A stretch of DNA of 64,000 bases from contig NZ_CP178861.1 of assembly GCF_047344985.1 (NCBI RefSeq), positions 744,001 through 808,000 on the forward strand. The letters run 5' to 3'. Numbering within the stretch: the stretch's first letter is position 1; each line of letters begins with the position of its first letter. The stretch comes from Bdellovibrio sp047344985 (lineage in GTDB: Bacteria; Bdellovibrionota; Bdellovibrionia; Bdellovibrionales; Bdellovibrionaceae). This document shows, in pieces, positions 1 through 7,037 of the stretch. Made by a program: the position numbers and the translations under genes. A model generated the notes under the pieces. It did no database searches, was not told the DNA's origin, and saw nothing but the letters and a program-made list of their open reading frames with translations.

Positions 1-2
1 GC

Positions 3-566
3 GACAATCCGGAACGTAAGCTCAAGTTCACATTGGAGATGATCAAGTCTCCGGCAGGGGCGTGGGTCGGAGTCAACACGGCGACACCGAATATTATTAT
101 GCGCGAAACCTTAGAGCGCGTCGTTGGTCATCCAGAAATTGTCGGTACTTTTGCTCATTGGGCTCATTATGATGAAGCCAAGGCGGAATACAAAATCAAT
201 GGCGAGACTCGTTTGGATTTCGTTTTAAAAAAGAAGGATAGCGACAAACATCACCATATCGAGGTCAAGAACGTCACTTTGAATGAAGATGGCATTGCGA
301 AATTCCCCGATGCGGTTTCAGAGCGTGGGCAAAAACACTTGCGCGAGTTGATGTCCTTGATCGATCAGGGACACACTGCAGAGCTTGTGTTCACGGTTCA
401 GCGTCATGACTGTGGAAGTTTTGCTCCGGCAGATCATATCGATCCCGAGTATGGAAAATTGCTGAGAGAGGCCTACCATAAAGGAGTTCGAATTTCTCCT
501 TTGCTCGTGGATTTGAGTCCCGATTCGGTGGAATTGTCAGAGACTCTTTTACCGCTGAAATTTTAA
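3..566 (+). CDS. sfsA: SfsA family protein, 5' end outside window
   Basis: The reading frame is open from the window edge, so the gene starts upstream. A TTG at 33 is only an internal codon: the frame before it already reads DNPERKLKF, which fits the SfsA family. The visible part has GVNTATPN, then GETRLDFVL and HHIEVKNVTL, an acidic, nuclease-like core (D, E-x-K) typical of SfsA, which has been described as a sugar fermentation stimulation protein with possible DNA binding. The molecular role of SfsA is not settled. About 187 residues are visible and the family is usually about 230 long, so some 40 residues are missing. A strong hairpin terminator follows the stop codon directly. Confidence 0.9.
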   Translation, partial: DNPERKLKFTLEMIKSPAGAWVGVNTATPNIIMRETLERVVGHPEIVGTFAHWAHYDEAKAEYKINGETRLDFVLKKKDSDKHHHIEVKNVTLNEDGIAKFPDAVSERGQKHLRELMSLIDQGHTAELVFTVQRHDCGSFAPADHIDPEYGKLLREAYHKGVRISPLLVDLSPDSVELSETLLPLKF

Positions 567-569
567 TAG

Positions 570-599
570 AAGGGCTGCAGCGGCAGCCCTTATTTTTTT
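570..599. terminator. Intrinsic terminator between convergent genes
   Basis: AGGGCTGC at 571-578 pairs with GCAGCCCT at 583-590 around a 4-nt loop, followed by TATTTTTTT. It ends sfsA. The stop codon of the minus-strand CBS gene (598-600) lies in the T-run, so that gene would have to terminate inside or past the same hairpin. Confidence 0.85.
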
Positions 600-1014
600 A
601 GTGATGAGCGATATTTGAAAGAGTGTCGTGAGTGATGTTAGCGTCATGTCCTTTGTTGGCCAAGTCGCCTAAACTCACCATGCCAACCAGGCGTTTATTT
701 CTATCAACGACAGGCAAGCGGCGATGCTGACGTCCTGACATTTTTTTGCTGACCTCTGCAATATCATCGTCGTCGTAACAGTAGTTAATTCCTTCACTCA
801 TCACTTCTTGGACTTTTGTTTTCTTAGGATCTTTACCTTTTGCCACCACACGAATCGCGATGTCGCGGTCTGTGAGCATGCCGATCATTTTATCGTCTTT
901 CTCAACGGGAATAGAGCCGCAATCTTCCTGCTCCATCAACCGCGCAGCTTCGTCGACGGTGTGAGAAAAGTTAATCACCTTTGCTTTAGGATGCATGATT
1001 TCTCGAACGATCAT
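598..1014 (-). CDS. CBS-domain pair protein
   Basis: The 138-residue cytoplasmic protein is made almost wholly of two CBS domains. The first runs from the start (IMHPKAKVINFSHTVDEAARLM, then GMLTDRDIAIRVVAKG) and the second contains VSKKMSGRQHRRLPVVDRN and GMVSLGDLA. Such stand-alone CBS pairs usually bind adenine nucleotides and act as energy sensors. No enzymatic domain is attached and no partner gene is adjacent. AAGGAG sits 6-7 bases before the ATG. Two copies of a TTTCAGAGGGAAA-type element lie in the leader at 1048-1062 and 1107-1122. The ligand cannot be read from the sequence. Confidence 0.9.
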   Translation of the reverse strand: MIVREIMHPKAKVINFSHTVDEAARLMEQEDCGSIPVEKDDKMIGMLTDRDIAIRVVAKGKDPKKTKVQEVMSEGINYCYDDDDIAEVSKKMSGRQHRRLPVVDRNKRLVGMVSLGDLANKGHDANITHDTLSNIAHH

Positions 1015-1047
1015 AGGGAATCTCCTTTTTGAAAAAAGAATAAGTCC

Positions 1048-1122
1048 GTTTCCCTCTGAAAGATTCGTTTATTTGAGGTCTTTGTTAAGTGTCTAAAAAC
1101 CTCACACTTTCCCTCTGAAAAC
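1048..1122 (-). promoter_or_regulatory. Two copies of a CAGAGGGAAA element before the CBS gene
   Basis: On the minus strand TTTCAGAGGGAAAC (1048-1062) and TTTTCAGAGGGAAAG (1107-1121) lie about 59 bases apart upstream of the CBS gene. The same sequence occurs on the plus strand at 2053-2067 before the methyltransferase gene, and a shorter form (GCAGAGGGAAAT) at 8242-8253 before the gene preceding eno. The role is unknown; the locations suggest a protein-binding or promoter element. Confidence 0.4.
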
Positions 1123-1212
1123 GTGTCGAGAATTCAGTCGTTTCTAAAAAGTTTTAAGTTTTAAAAATGAACAGCCGATTTGCTCTGTGTAACCACATGG
1201 AGGATTGGCACG

Positions 1213-1965
1213 ATGTCTTTCTCACCTACAAAAGTCTTGTTCGCAACAGCAATGATGCTCGCTCTTTCTGCCTGCGGTCCTGGCATTCCTGTTTTACCGG
1301 ATGATCCAAACAACGAGCCGGCTGCTTCAGCTCCGAGTGACACTAACAACGCGGAAGGTTCCACGGATATACCATCCACGACTCCGGAGGTTCCGGTTGT
1401 GAGCCCTCCGGCAACGGCGGATACGCGGGAAGAAATTTTGAAAATGTACGACTACGTCGATCCGACACATATCGTGCCGACTCAGAAGCTGGAAGATGCC
1501 ATCGTTTATTTTCATAAAAATAAATCTTCATTTAAAAATCAGTCAGTGATTTCCGTGATTGATTTTAGTCAGAAGTCGACACAGAAGCGTTGGTACTTCA
1601 TCAATATGAGTACGGGGAGTGTGTGGAATATTCACGTCGCTCACGGCAAGGGCTCTGACAGCAATCACGATGGGTTTGCAGAGAAGTTCAGCAACGTCTC
1701 TGGTTCCAATGCGAGTTCTTTGGGTTTTTATAAAACGGCCGAGACTTATCAGGGAAGCAATGGCTATTCTCTAAGACTCGATGGTCTTTCAACAACGAAT
1801 TCCAATGCGCGCCCTCGTGCGATTGTCGTGCACGGTGCTTCGTATGTTCAGGATTCAGCAGTGATTCAAGGTCGCAGCTGGGGATGTCCTGCAGTTTCAA
1901 CAACGAATCGTGATAAAGTGATCAATATGATCAAAGGCGGAAGCCTTATTTACGCCGCAAACTAG
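1213..1965 (+). CDS. L,D-transpeptidase catalytic-domain lipoprotein
   Basis: The 250-residue lipoprotein has the signal SPTKVLFATAMMLALSAC with a lipobox (LSAC) near residue 20, then a Pro/Ser/Thr-rich linker to about residue 75. The C-terminal half carries the YkuD-like layout: IDFSQKSTQKRWYFINM, then VVHGASYV (His near 206) and GRSWGCPAVS (catalytic Cys near 225). This matches the murein L,D-transpeptidase catalytic domain family, which forms or cuts 3-3 cross-links or attaches proteins to peptidoglycan. Predatory Bdellovibrio carries many such enzymes and uses some on prey wall; whether this one acts on self or prey is not visible. The ATG at 1213 is chosen because GGAGG lies 9 bases upstream and the signal peptide begins there. 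A longer frame from 1180 has no such support. Confidence 0.88.
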   Translation: MSFSPTKVLFATAMMLALSACGPGIPVLPDDPNNEPAASAPSDTNNAEGSTDIPSTTPEVPVVSPPATADTREEILKMYDYVDPTHIVPTQKLEDAIVYFHKNKSSFKNQSVISVIDFSQKSTQKRWYFINMSTGSVWNIHVAHGKGSDSNHDGFAEKFSNVSGSNASSLGFYKTAETYQGSNGYSLRLDGLSTTNSNARPRAIVVHGASYVQDSAVIQGRSWGCPAVSTTNRDKVINMIKGGSLIYAAN

Positions 1966-2002
1966 TCTGCCGGGTTTTCGGCGGCTCCCGAAATACCAAC
2001 AA

Positions 2003-2030
2003 GACGCTTGCCGGGATCTCGGCAGGCGTC
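2003..2030 (+). terminator. Strong hairpin after the transpeptidase gene, no T-run
   Basis: GACGCTTGCCG (2003-2013) pairs with CGGCAGGCGTC (2020-2030) with one G-T pair and a 6-base loop. No T-run follows, so it may stabilise the mRNA 3' end or act with Rho rather than as a classical terminator. Confidence 0.4.
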
Positions 2031-2052
2031 GTCTCATCTCAAAATAAAGCTG

Positions 2053-2086
2053 TTTTCAGAGGGAAAAATCTTGGCACCGCCTGTGC
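2053..2086 (+). promoter_or_regulatory. Candidate sigma-54 promoter with adjacent CAGAGGGAAA element
   Basis: TTTTCAGAGGGAAAA (2053-2067) is followed by TGGCAC at 2072-2077, five bases, then GTGC at 2083-2086. GG and GC are separated by 10 bases, the fixed spacing of -24/-12 promoters, and only one of the core positions differs from TGGCAC-N5-TTGC. The site is about 57 bases before the methyltransferase start. A sigma-54 activator with an FHA domain is encoded at 18752-19978, but no link between them is shown. Confidence 0.4.
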
Positions 2087-2142
2087 TTTTAAGACTGTCA
2101 TCACGTTGATCTGCAACGATCAGCAAAAACTAGGAGACAGTT

Positions 2143-2910
2143 ATGAGAGCATATTATCAAGGTTACGTAGGTCGTCACAACAGTCGCATTTCCAACAATC
2201 CAAACACTGTGAAAGAGACTTTGAAAAACATTCTGCCACTCGGCGGATTGATGGAACGTGACTGTGTTGATTACTTACCATCGGTTGTAAATGGATTTTT
2301 CCCGCATCCCGTCGGCATGAAAGCTTTGGATTTGGGCTCTGGTCACGGAGTCGCAGCAATGGCTTTGGCGGAACTGGGTTTTCAAGTGGCGGCTTTTGAT
2401 ATGCACCGCAGTTCGATTTCCATCGTGCAAAAATTTGCATTGAAACAAGAGCTGAATATTTCTTTCGGCATGGGCGGCATTCTGCAAGTGGAACAACTCA
2501 ATCAAAAGTTTGATTTGATTCATGACTATGATTGTTTGACACAAATCACTTGTTCAGCAAAACGTGCTCACTTCCTCAATGCTGTCAGAAATTCTTTGGC
2601 GACAAATGGAAAGTTCGTTTTAAAGACAGCGGCTTTGAGTCCCGGTTTCAGTCCGGAAGACAGCTTCGAATCTATTTTCTTAGATGAGAATTACACTTTG
2701 TGGAGACAAACTCCCGAGTGTGATGTGGAGGGTGTTGTAGAAAAAGGTGGAAAATTCTGGACGGCACAAAAACGTGTGGCTCCTGTAGAAATGATTCGCC
2801 AAGAACTCAAAAACGCAGGCCTTGAAATCGTGATGGAAGAAATCGAAACTCCTCGCGGCAATCATCCTGCGATTCTAAGACTTGTTTTGACTAGCGCCCA
2901 AGGGCGCTAG
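2143..2910 (+). CDS. Class I SAM-dependent methyltransferase
   Basis: The 255-residue soluble protein has the Rossmann methyltransferase signature: motif I LDLGSGHGVAAMALAELG near residues 61-78, the acidic end of strand 2 (VAAFDMH), and motif-IV-like FDLIHDYDCLTQI, where proline and aromatic residues would often set the substrate. The C-terminal part (VEMIRQELKNAGLEIVMEEIETP) fits the usual last helix and strand. The substrate is not evident and no pathway partner is adjacent. AGGAGACAG precedes the ATG. The last codons (SAQGR and stop) lie inside the terminator hairpin at 2890-2911, so the 3' end of the coding region doubles as terminator stem. Confidence 0.82.
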   Translation: MRAYYQGYVGRHNSRISNNPNTVKETLKNILPLGGLMERDCVDYLPSVVNGFFPHPVGMKALDLGSGHGVAAMALAELGFQVAAFDMHRSSISIVQKFALKQELNISFGMGGILQVEQLNQKFDLIHDYDCLTQITCSAKRAHFLNAVRNSLATNGKFVLKTAALSPGFSPEDSFESIFLDENYTLWRQTPECDVEGVVEKGGKFWTAQKRVAPVEMIRQELKNAGLEIVMEEIETPRGNHPAILRLVLTSAQGR

Positions 2911-2918
2911 TTTTTCTT
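2890..2918 (+). terminator. Intrinsic terminator overlapping the methyltransferase stop codon
   Basis: ACTAGCGCCC (2890-2899) and GGGCGCTAGT (2902-2911) form a perfect 10-bp stem with a 2-base spacer, followed by TTTTCTTT. The TAG stop at 2908-2910 is in the descending arm. Confidence 0.85.
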
Positions 2919-2930
2919 TGCGAGATATTT

Positions 2931-3980
2931 ATGAAACATCTTCTTTTTCTTTTATCACTTCTAGGTTTGGTTGGTTGTGGTTCTTCTTCTCGCCATGCGC
3001 CTCTCCCGAAAAAAGCGCAGTTTGCGTATATCTTAAACAGTGGTGACGATACGATCAGCCAATACAAAGTGTCTTCATCAGGGGAGCTGATTCCTCTCGC
3101 CACTGCGACGGTGGCAACAGGTGTTTTTCCGGCTTCGATGGTGATGGACGTAAATCAAAAATATCTCTATGTTGCAAATGCAAACGACGATACGATTTCT
3201 CAGTTTGTTATTGGCAGTGATGGCGCTTTGACGGCTTTAGGATCTCCAATCGCAACAGGTTCAACGCCGCAAGGATTGAGTGTTTCGTTAGATGGTCGTT
3301 TTCTTTATGCGATGAATTTATCAGGTGAAAGTATCACTCAGTACGCGATTGGTGCGAGCGGCGAACTCACTCTTGTCGCAACCAAGGCGCATACGGAAGG
3401 TCCGATGAATTTAACTTTTTCTCCTTCAGGAAAATTTGCTTATGTTGTGAACGGTGACACCAGCATTTCGCAATTTTCTGTGGCGTTAAATGGGACACTT
3501 GCGCCTTTGACTCCGGCAACGATCGCCTCGTCGGGATGTCCTTCAGGCCCCTTGGGTACGACACAGACAACGGCCGGTGAATTTATTTATGTTTTAAGCT
3601 GCTTCACGGAAGAAGTAGAGGTTTTTTCAGTTAGAGCGAACGGCGGTCTCACGTCTCAGGAAATCGTAAAGACGGGACTAAGCCCTCAAGGAATGATTGT
3701 CGCTGGAAAAAACCTTTATATCGCAAACTCTGGCGAAGGCACGCTTTCAATGTTTGCGATCCAGACGAATGGAAAATTGGCGGCACTTTCGCAACCAACA
3801 GTGAGTGCCTCGTATACGCCAGAAACTTTAGCCGCCGATGACGTGTCCGCTTATGTGATCGATTTTATGGACGGCAAGGTTCAGCAATACACCGTAAAAA
3901 CAAACGGAGAGCTGACGATTTCATCTCACTCTCCGGTGGCAACGGGAACAAGCCCGATTCGAATCTTACTGAAGTATTAA
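2931..3980 (+). CDS. Beta-propeller lipoprotein (lactonase/YVTN-like)
   Basis: The 349-residue lipoprotein has a signal ending LLSLLGLVGC and then repeats of about 45 residues of the form YVANANDDTISQFVIGSDGALT. Six to seven such blades can be followed (AYILNSGDDTISQYKV, LYVANANDDTISQFVI, LYAMNLSGESITQYAI, AYVVNGDTSISQFSV, LYIANSGEGTLSMFAI, AYVIDFMDGKVQQYTV). This is the pattern of the 6-phosphogluconolactonase/YVTN seven-bladed propeller superfamily. In a lipoprotein position it more likely binds or scaffolds than acts as lactonase. It begins 20 bases after the preceding terminator, has a weak ribosome binding site, and ends one base short of the convergent HEPN gene. Confidence 0.8.
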   Translation: MKHLLFLLSLLGLVGCGSSSRHAPLPKKAQFAYILNSGDDTISQYKVSSSGELIPLATATVATGVFPASMVMDVNQKYLYVANANDDTISQFVIGSDGALTALGSPIATGSTPQGLSVSLDGRFLYAMNLSGESITQYAIGASGELTLVATKAHTEGPMNLTFSPSGKFAYVVNGDTSISQFSVALNGTLAPLTPATIASSGCPSGPLGTTQTTAGEFIYVLSCFTEEVEVFSVRANGGLTSQEIVKTGLSPQGMIVAGKNLYIANSGEGTLSMFAIQTNGKLAALSQPTVSASYTPETLAADDVSAYVIDFMDGKVQQYTVKTNGELTISSHSPVATGTSPIRILLKY

Positions 3981-3981
3981 A

Positions 3982-4359
3982 CTAGAGCAGACGAAGCTGT
4001 TCGCCGACGAGTTTTTTAAGATTCTCAACGTAACCCATGTATTCTTCCATATCCAAACGCTCATCATCATGAATGTGGGCGTTTGTTGCGTTGTACGGAG
4101 TCAATTCAATCACGTCGGCATGCGAAGAAATCGCAGAGAAGTTGTGCTCTTCAAGAGTCGACATCAAAGCATCTAAATCATGATCGTCTTCCGGATATTG
4201 AAGACCGCGCATATCACAAAGAGCTTTCAAATATTTCTCACAAGCTTGCGCTAAGTTGTAGCCGACAAGTTCATGCTGCTTTTCATCGTGAAGATGTTTC
4301 TTTGCGAGATCGAGATCGTCTTGAGCTTTGAGGATAAGTGATTTTGCATGTGCGCTCAT
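3982..4359 (-). CDS. HEPN domain protein
   Basis: The 125-residue all-helical protein begins MSAHAKSLILKAQDDLDLAKK and contains HELVGYNLAQACEKYLKALCDMRG, the typical first two helices of the HEPN family (PF05168-like), followed by an acidic loop with HDLDALM. HEPN proteins are often RNases or partners of minimal nucleotidyltransferases in toxin-antitoxin pairs. No nucleotidyltransferase gene is adjacent: the neighbours are a propeller lipoprotein and a DsbA-like protein. The usual R-x4-6-H RNase motif is not present in clear form; the nearest arginine to histidine distance (R in CDMRGLQYPEDDH) is longer. AAGGAG precedes the ATG. Confidence 0.7.
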   Translation of the reverse strand: MSAHAKSLILKAQDDLDLAKKHLHDEKQHELVGYNLAQACEKYLKALCDMRGLQYPEDDHDLDALMSTLEEHNFSAISSHADVIELTPYNATNAHIHDDERLDMEEYMGYVENLKKLVGEQLRLL

Positions 4360-4441
4360 AGGTGATCTCCTTGATGAGAAGGTTATGAACCCACTTTATG
4401 CGGACTTGGTCTAGTTGGCAAAAATAAATATCGTTTAAACA

Positions 4442-4471
4442 TAAAAAAAGCCCCCGGGTTTGCCGAGGGCT
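4442..4471 (-). terminator. Intrinsic terminator of the DsbA-like gene
   Basis: On the minus strand AGCCCTCGG and CCGGGGGCT pair across a short CAAAC loop with one mismatch, followed by a run of seven T. It lies about 30 bases past the stop codon. Confidence 0.8.
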
Positions 4472-4501
4472 TCGTAAGTTATTTTCTTTTAAGAAAACTT
4501 C

Positions 4502-5296
4502 TTATTTTCCACCTTTAAGGTGACGTTCGATGATTTCTTTGAATTCAGAGAACGGATAAGCACCACGAAGAGAAACACCGTTGATCAAGAAACCAGGTGT
4601 TCCAGAGAAGTCGAATTTACGAGCTTCAGCCATGTCTGCTTCGATACGCTTAGTGATCGCTTCGCTGTTCAAGTCTTTTTCAACTTTTTTAACGTCCGCG
4701 CCTACTTTTTTAGCAGTCTCTTTCAAGAAAGCTTCTTTTTTGCTGCGAAGTTCGCCTTGGTTTTCGAATACCATGTTGTAGAACTTTTCAGCTTTTGCAT
4801 GATCTTGCATTGCAATAGCTTCGAAGTATCTAGCTGCAGGCATTGCCATTGGATGGAAATCCAAAGGAAGGTGTTTGTAAACAACACGAACGTCTTTTGG
4901 ATAAGCTTTCATAACTTCATCAACTGTCGCATGACCTTTAGCGCAGTATGGGCACTCGAAGTCAGAGTATTCAATGATAGTGATTTTAGCGTCTTTAGGT
5001 CCGAAGATAACGCGGCCTTCTTCAACAACAGCTTGCAATGGTTTTGCGAACTCTTCGTCACGCTTTTTGCCTTCTTCTGCAACGGCTTTCTCTTGAGCTT
5101 TACGTTGAGCATTTTGAGCAGCTTTGTTCACCACTTCAATGAATTGCTCTGGATCTTTTTCGATAGCTACGAAAACGATGCTTGGATCTTTTTCAACGGC
5201 TTCTTTGAGTTGTTTTGCTGATGGAGCACAATTCACTAAAGAAAGTGATGTGACAACCGCGAGTGCGCTAATTCCAAAAAACTTAAGTGCTTTCAA
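4502..5296 (-). CDS. DsbA-like thioredoxin-fold lipoprotein
   Basis: The 264-residue protein starts with a lipoprotein signal ending SLSLVNC, then a charged Gln/Lys/Glu helix region, then a DsbA/thioredoxin_4 fold. The redox motif CPYC lies in SDFECPYCAKGH, and the cis-proline loop FSGTPGFLINGV is near the C-terminus. It is probably a periplasmic membrane-anchored disulfide oxidoreductase for secreted proteins. The start is TTG: GGAGG lies 6 bases before it and the signal peptide starts there, while no ATG fits. There is no DsbB-like partner nearby. The gene is monocistronic, with its own terminator at 4442-4471. Confidence 0.88.
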   Translation of the reverse strand: MKALKFFGISALAVVTSLSLVNCAPSAKQLKEAVEKDPSIVFVAIEKDPEQFIEVVNKAAQNAQRKAQEKAVAEEGKKRDEEFAKPLQAVVEEGRVIFGPKDAKITIIEYSDFECPYCAKGHATVDEVMKAYPKDVRVVYKHLPLDFHPMAMPAARYFEAIAMQDHAKAEKFYNMVFENQGELRSKKEAFLKETAKKVGADVKKVEKDLNSEAITKRIEADMAEARKFDFSGTPGFLINGVSLRGAYPFSEFKEIIERHLKGGK

Positions 5297-5433
5297 TGTT
5301 TCCTCCGAGATGGATGATTAAAGTTTTAAGCCCTTTTATTTGACATTATTTTTAGTTTAGAGGGAAGGAAAAAATCCCAGTCCAAAGTCCGGCTCATTCT
5401 GGCCTTGAATCACTCTGCCAGGTCTTTAAACTT

Positions 5434-6075
5434 ATGTTTATGAAAAAAGCAAATTTCCTTTTAACAATGTTCACCTTTGTATTTTGCATGCAAGCCCACG
5501 CCGGCTTGCTTTTTAACTACTCACAACTGGCACTGAAAGATTTGGATCAAATGAATAAATTGGTCAGTGACAAAGTGAAAGAATCGAAAAAGACGGGGAG
5601 CGGTAAAGCGGTGCCATTGAAAGAAGCACTGCAGGCTGTCTATTCTCGTCCTAACGATGATGACATGATTGAAAAAATTGTCGCTCCGTTGCGCAGCAAT
5701 TTAGATGAATTGGAGTCCTGGGAAAAAACTGTCAGTCAATTAACTGACGAAGCGATCAACGCTTTGAAAAATCCTCGGGCTTTTAAACCGGTCGTGCAAG
5801 TGACCTATGTCATCTTCTTGGAAAATTTGATGGCGGAGGTCAAACCGTATCTGAAACAAGAAGGCTTCGAGAAGAAGATTGTCGAACGCATTCGTGATGC
5901 GAAGATCGAAGTTTCTAAAGAAGCGACCAACGAAAGAAAGCTGCGCATGATGAAGGACACGGGTTCTCCGTCGCAAATCGCTGAAAAAATCTTGAATCAA
6001 AGTAATGAAAAGCCCGCAACTGACGCTTCGGCCGCTGCGGCTTCGTCTGAAAGTTCGTCAGAAATCGAAAAATAA
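5434..6075 (+). CDS. Secreted helical protein of unknown function
   Basis: The protein of 213 residues (or 211 from the second ATG at 5440) has a signal peptide ending MQAHA-GLLF. The mature part is charged and predicted helical (KDLDQMNKLVSDKVKESKK, DELESWEKTVSQLTDEAIN, FEKKIVERIRDAKIEVSKE) and ends in an Ala/Ser-rich low-complexity tail. No enzyme motif is visible. It is probably periplasmic. A clear terminator follows directly. No recognised family. Confidence 0.65.
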   Translation: MFMKKANFLLTMFTFVFCMQAHAGLLFNYSQLALKDLDQMNKLVSDKVKESKKTGSGKAVPLKEALQAVYSRPNDDDMIEKIVAPLRSNLDELESWEKTVSQLTDEAINALKNPRAFKPVVQVTYVIFLENLMAEVKPYLKQEGFEKKIVERIRDAKIEVSKEATNERKLRMMKDTGSPSQIAEKILNQSNEKPATDASAAAASSESSSEIEK

Positions 6076-6076
6076 T

Positions 6077-6097
6077 TGCCGCTTTCGGCAGTTTTTT
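6077..6097 (+). terminator. Intrinsic terminator
   Basis: TGCCG (6077-6081), loop CTTT, CGGCA (6086-6090) and then GTTTTTT, two bases after the stop of the preceding gene. Confidence 0.75.
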
Positions 6098-6190
6098 CCC
6101 TCGACCGGACTGGTCGTGAGTCCTTTTCGACTCTCGACCAGCGTCAAACGATAGATCTCCTCAACTCTCGAAAAATCGCCTCAAATTGAC

Positions 6191-6218
6191 TCAAGTTCTA
6201 GTGAACTCCTACCGATAA
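6191..6218 (+). promoter_or_regulatory. Candidate FliA (sigma-28)-like promoter of the CpaF operon
   Basis: TCAAGTTC at 6191-6198, 12 bases, then ACCGATAA at 6211-6218, close to the flagellar sigma consensus (TMAAGTTT, about 11 bases, GCCGATAA). It lies 48 bases before the start at 6266. The same layout with a 12-base spacer occurs before both fibre genes (27529-27556 and 32200-32227). Confidence 0.45.
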
Positions 6219-6265
6219 AAACAACATGGAGAGGGCTGGATGCCCCGAGCAATTAGGAGGATTCG

Positions 6266-6544
6266 ATGTTTCTTCAAGGCGATTTGCAAATAGTGTTTGA
6301 TGCACTCTACTCAGTGGGCGCTATCGACCCTGTTTTGAAATTGGATTGGGCCGAAGTGACTAAAGAGATGATGTCCCAGCCACAAATCGTCAGCGATGCG
6401 TTTCAAATGATCAACGCGTGCAAAGGAAACAAAGATCTTCTTATTCAAAAGCTCCACATGATGGATCCAAGATCCGTGAATTATATCGCTATGGAGGTTG
6501 CGCGTGAGTTCTGCGAATTTCAAGATCGTACAGAGTTGCACTAA
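6266..6544 (+). CDS. Small soluble protein of unknown function
   Basis: The 92-residue protein has no signal or membrane segment; it begins MFLQGDLQIVFDALYSVGAID and is mixed helical and hydrophobic. TTAGGAGG lies 6 bases before the ATG, a near-perfect ribosome binding site. The 3' end overlaps the next gene by 41 bases, and the GGAGG that starts the next gene lies inside this one, so the two are translationally coupled. It is first in an apparent operon with a cupredoxin-like protein and a CpaF-type ATPase, so a role linked to a secretion or pilus-like machine is possible. The family is not recognised. Confidence 0.65.
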   Translation: MFLQGDLQIVFDALYSVGAIDPVLKLDWAEVTKEMMSQPQIVSDAFQMINACKGNKDLLIQKLHMMDPRSVNYIAMEVAREFCEFQDRTELH

Positions 6545-7019
6545 GATTGCGTTGTTGCTTCTTCTTGCGGCTCCGTCGGCTCAAGCCCTCGAGGTCGATT
6601 TCTCTCGTCGCCAAGTGGATTTCAGCCGTGTGAAAAACGAAGATCGACTTCCTGCGAGCATTAAAGAAGATCAATCCGATATTATTTTAAGCAAGGTGTT
6701 TGAGGCGGTCGAGCCGACTCAAGACATCGTGATCATGAACACTGACAAGGGCTTTGTCCCGGATACGGTTCGCCTTAAAAAAGGCAGCAACTACCGTATT
6801 CACGTCGTGAATGTGAACGGCAAAGAAAAGAACGTGAGCTTCGTGCTCGATGCTTTTTCTGAGCATCACAACACGGTTTTCGGTGAGCAAAAAACTTTTT
6901 ATGTGACTCCTAAAACAGACGGAATTTTCTCTTACCAATGCCCTGAAACAGCGGTGCAAGGAAAATTCATTATTTATTCTGATGTAGGAAGCTCTGACAG
7001 AAAACCTGCTTCCAACTAA
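6504..7019 (+). CDS. Periplasmic cupredoxin-like protein
   Basis: The 171-residue protein has a signal peptide (KIALLLLLAAPSAQA) and a C-terminal cupredoxin-like beta domain: IVIMNTDKGFVPDTVRLKKG, then YRIHVVNVNGKEKNVSFVLDAF, and FSYQCPETAVQGKFIIYSD. The cysteine in QCPET and histidines in SEHHNT sit where blue-copper ligands could be, but the usual methionine is missing, so copper binding is uncertain. The GTG start at 6504 is chosen because GGAGG at 6493-6497 is 6 bases away; a TTG at 6498 would touch it. It lies between a small protein and a CpaF-type ATPase, with 18 bases to the latter. Confidence 0.75.
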   Translation: MSSANFKIVQSCTKIALLLLLAAPSAQALEVDFSRRQVDFSRVKNEDRLPASIKEDQSDIILSKVFEAVEPTQDIVIMNTDKGFVPDTVRLKKGSNYRIHVVNVNGKEKNVSFVLDAFSEHHNTVFGEQKTFYVTPKTDGIFSYQCPETAVQGKFIIYSDVGSSDRKPASN

Positions 7020-7037
7020 TTATGGAGAAGTGCGCCC

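Noticed and set aside
33..566. TTG at 33 as the start of the first gene
   Set aside because: The upstream frame already reads a conserved SfsA segment, so the gene is cut by the window edge.
1206..1222. Second sigma-54-like TGGCAC at the transpeptidase start
   Set aside because: The -12 GC is missing at the required spacing.
4520..5221. Long open frame of 233 codons on the plus strand
   Set aside because: It is entirely antisense to the DsbA-like gene, whose signal peptide, CPYC motif and terminator are clear; the frame reads as Phe-rich nonsense.
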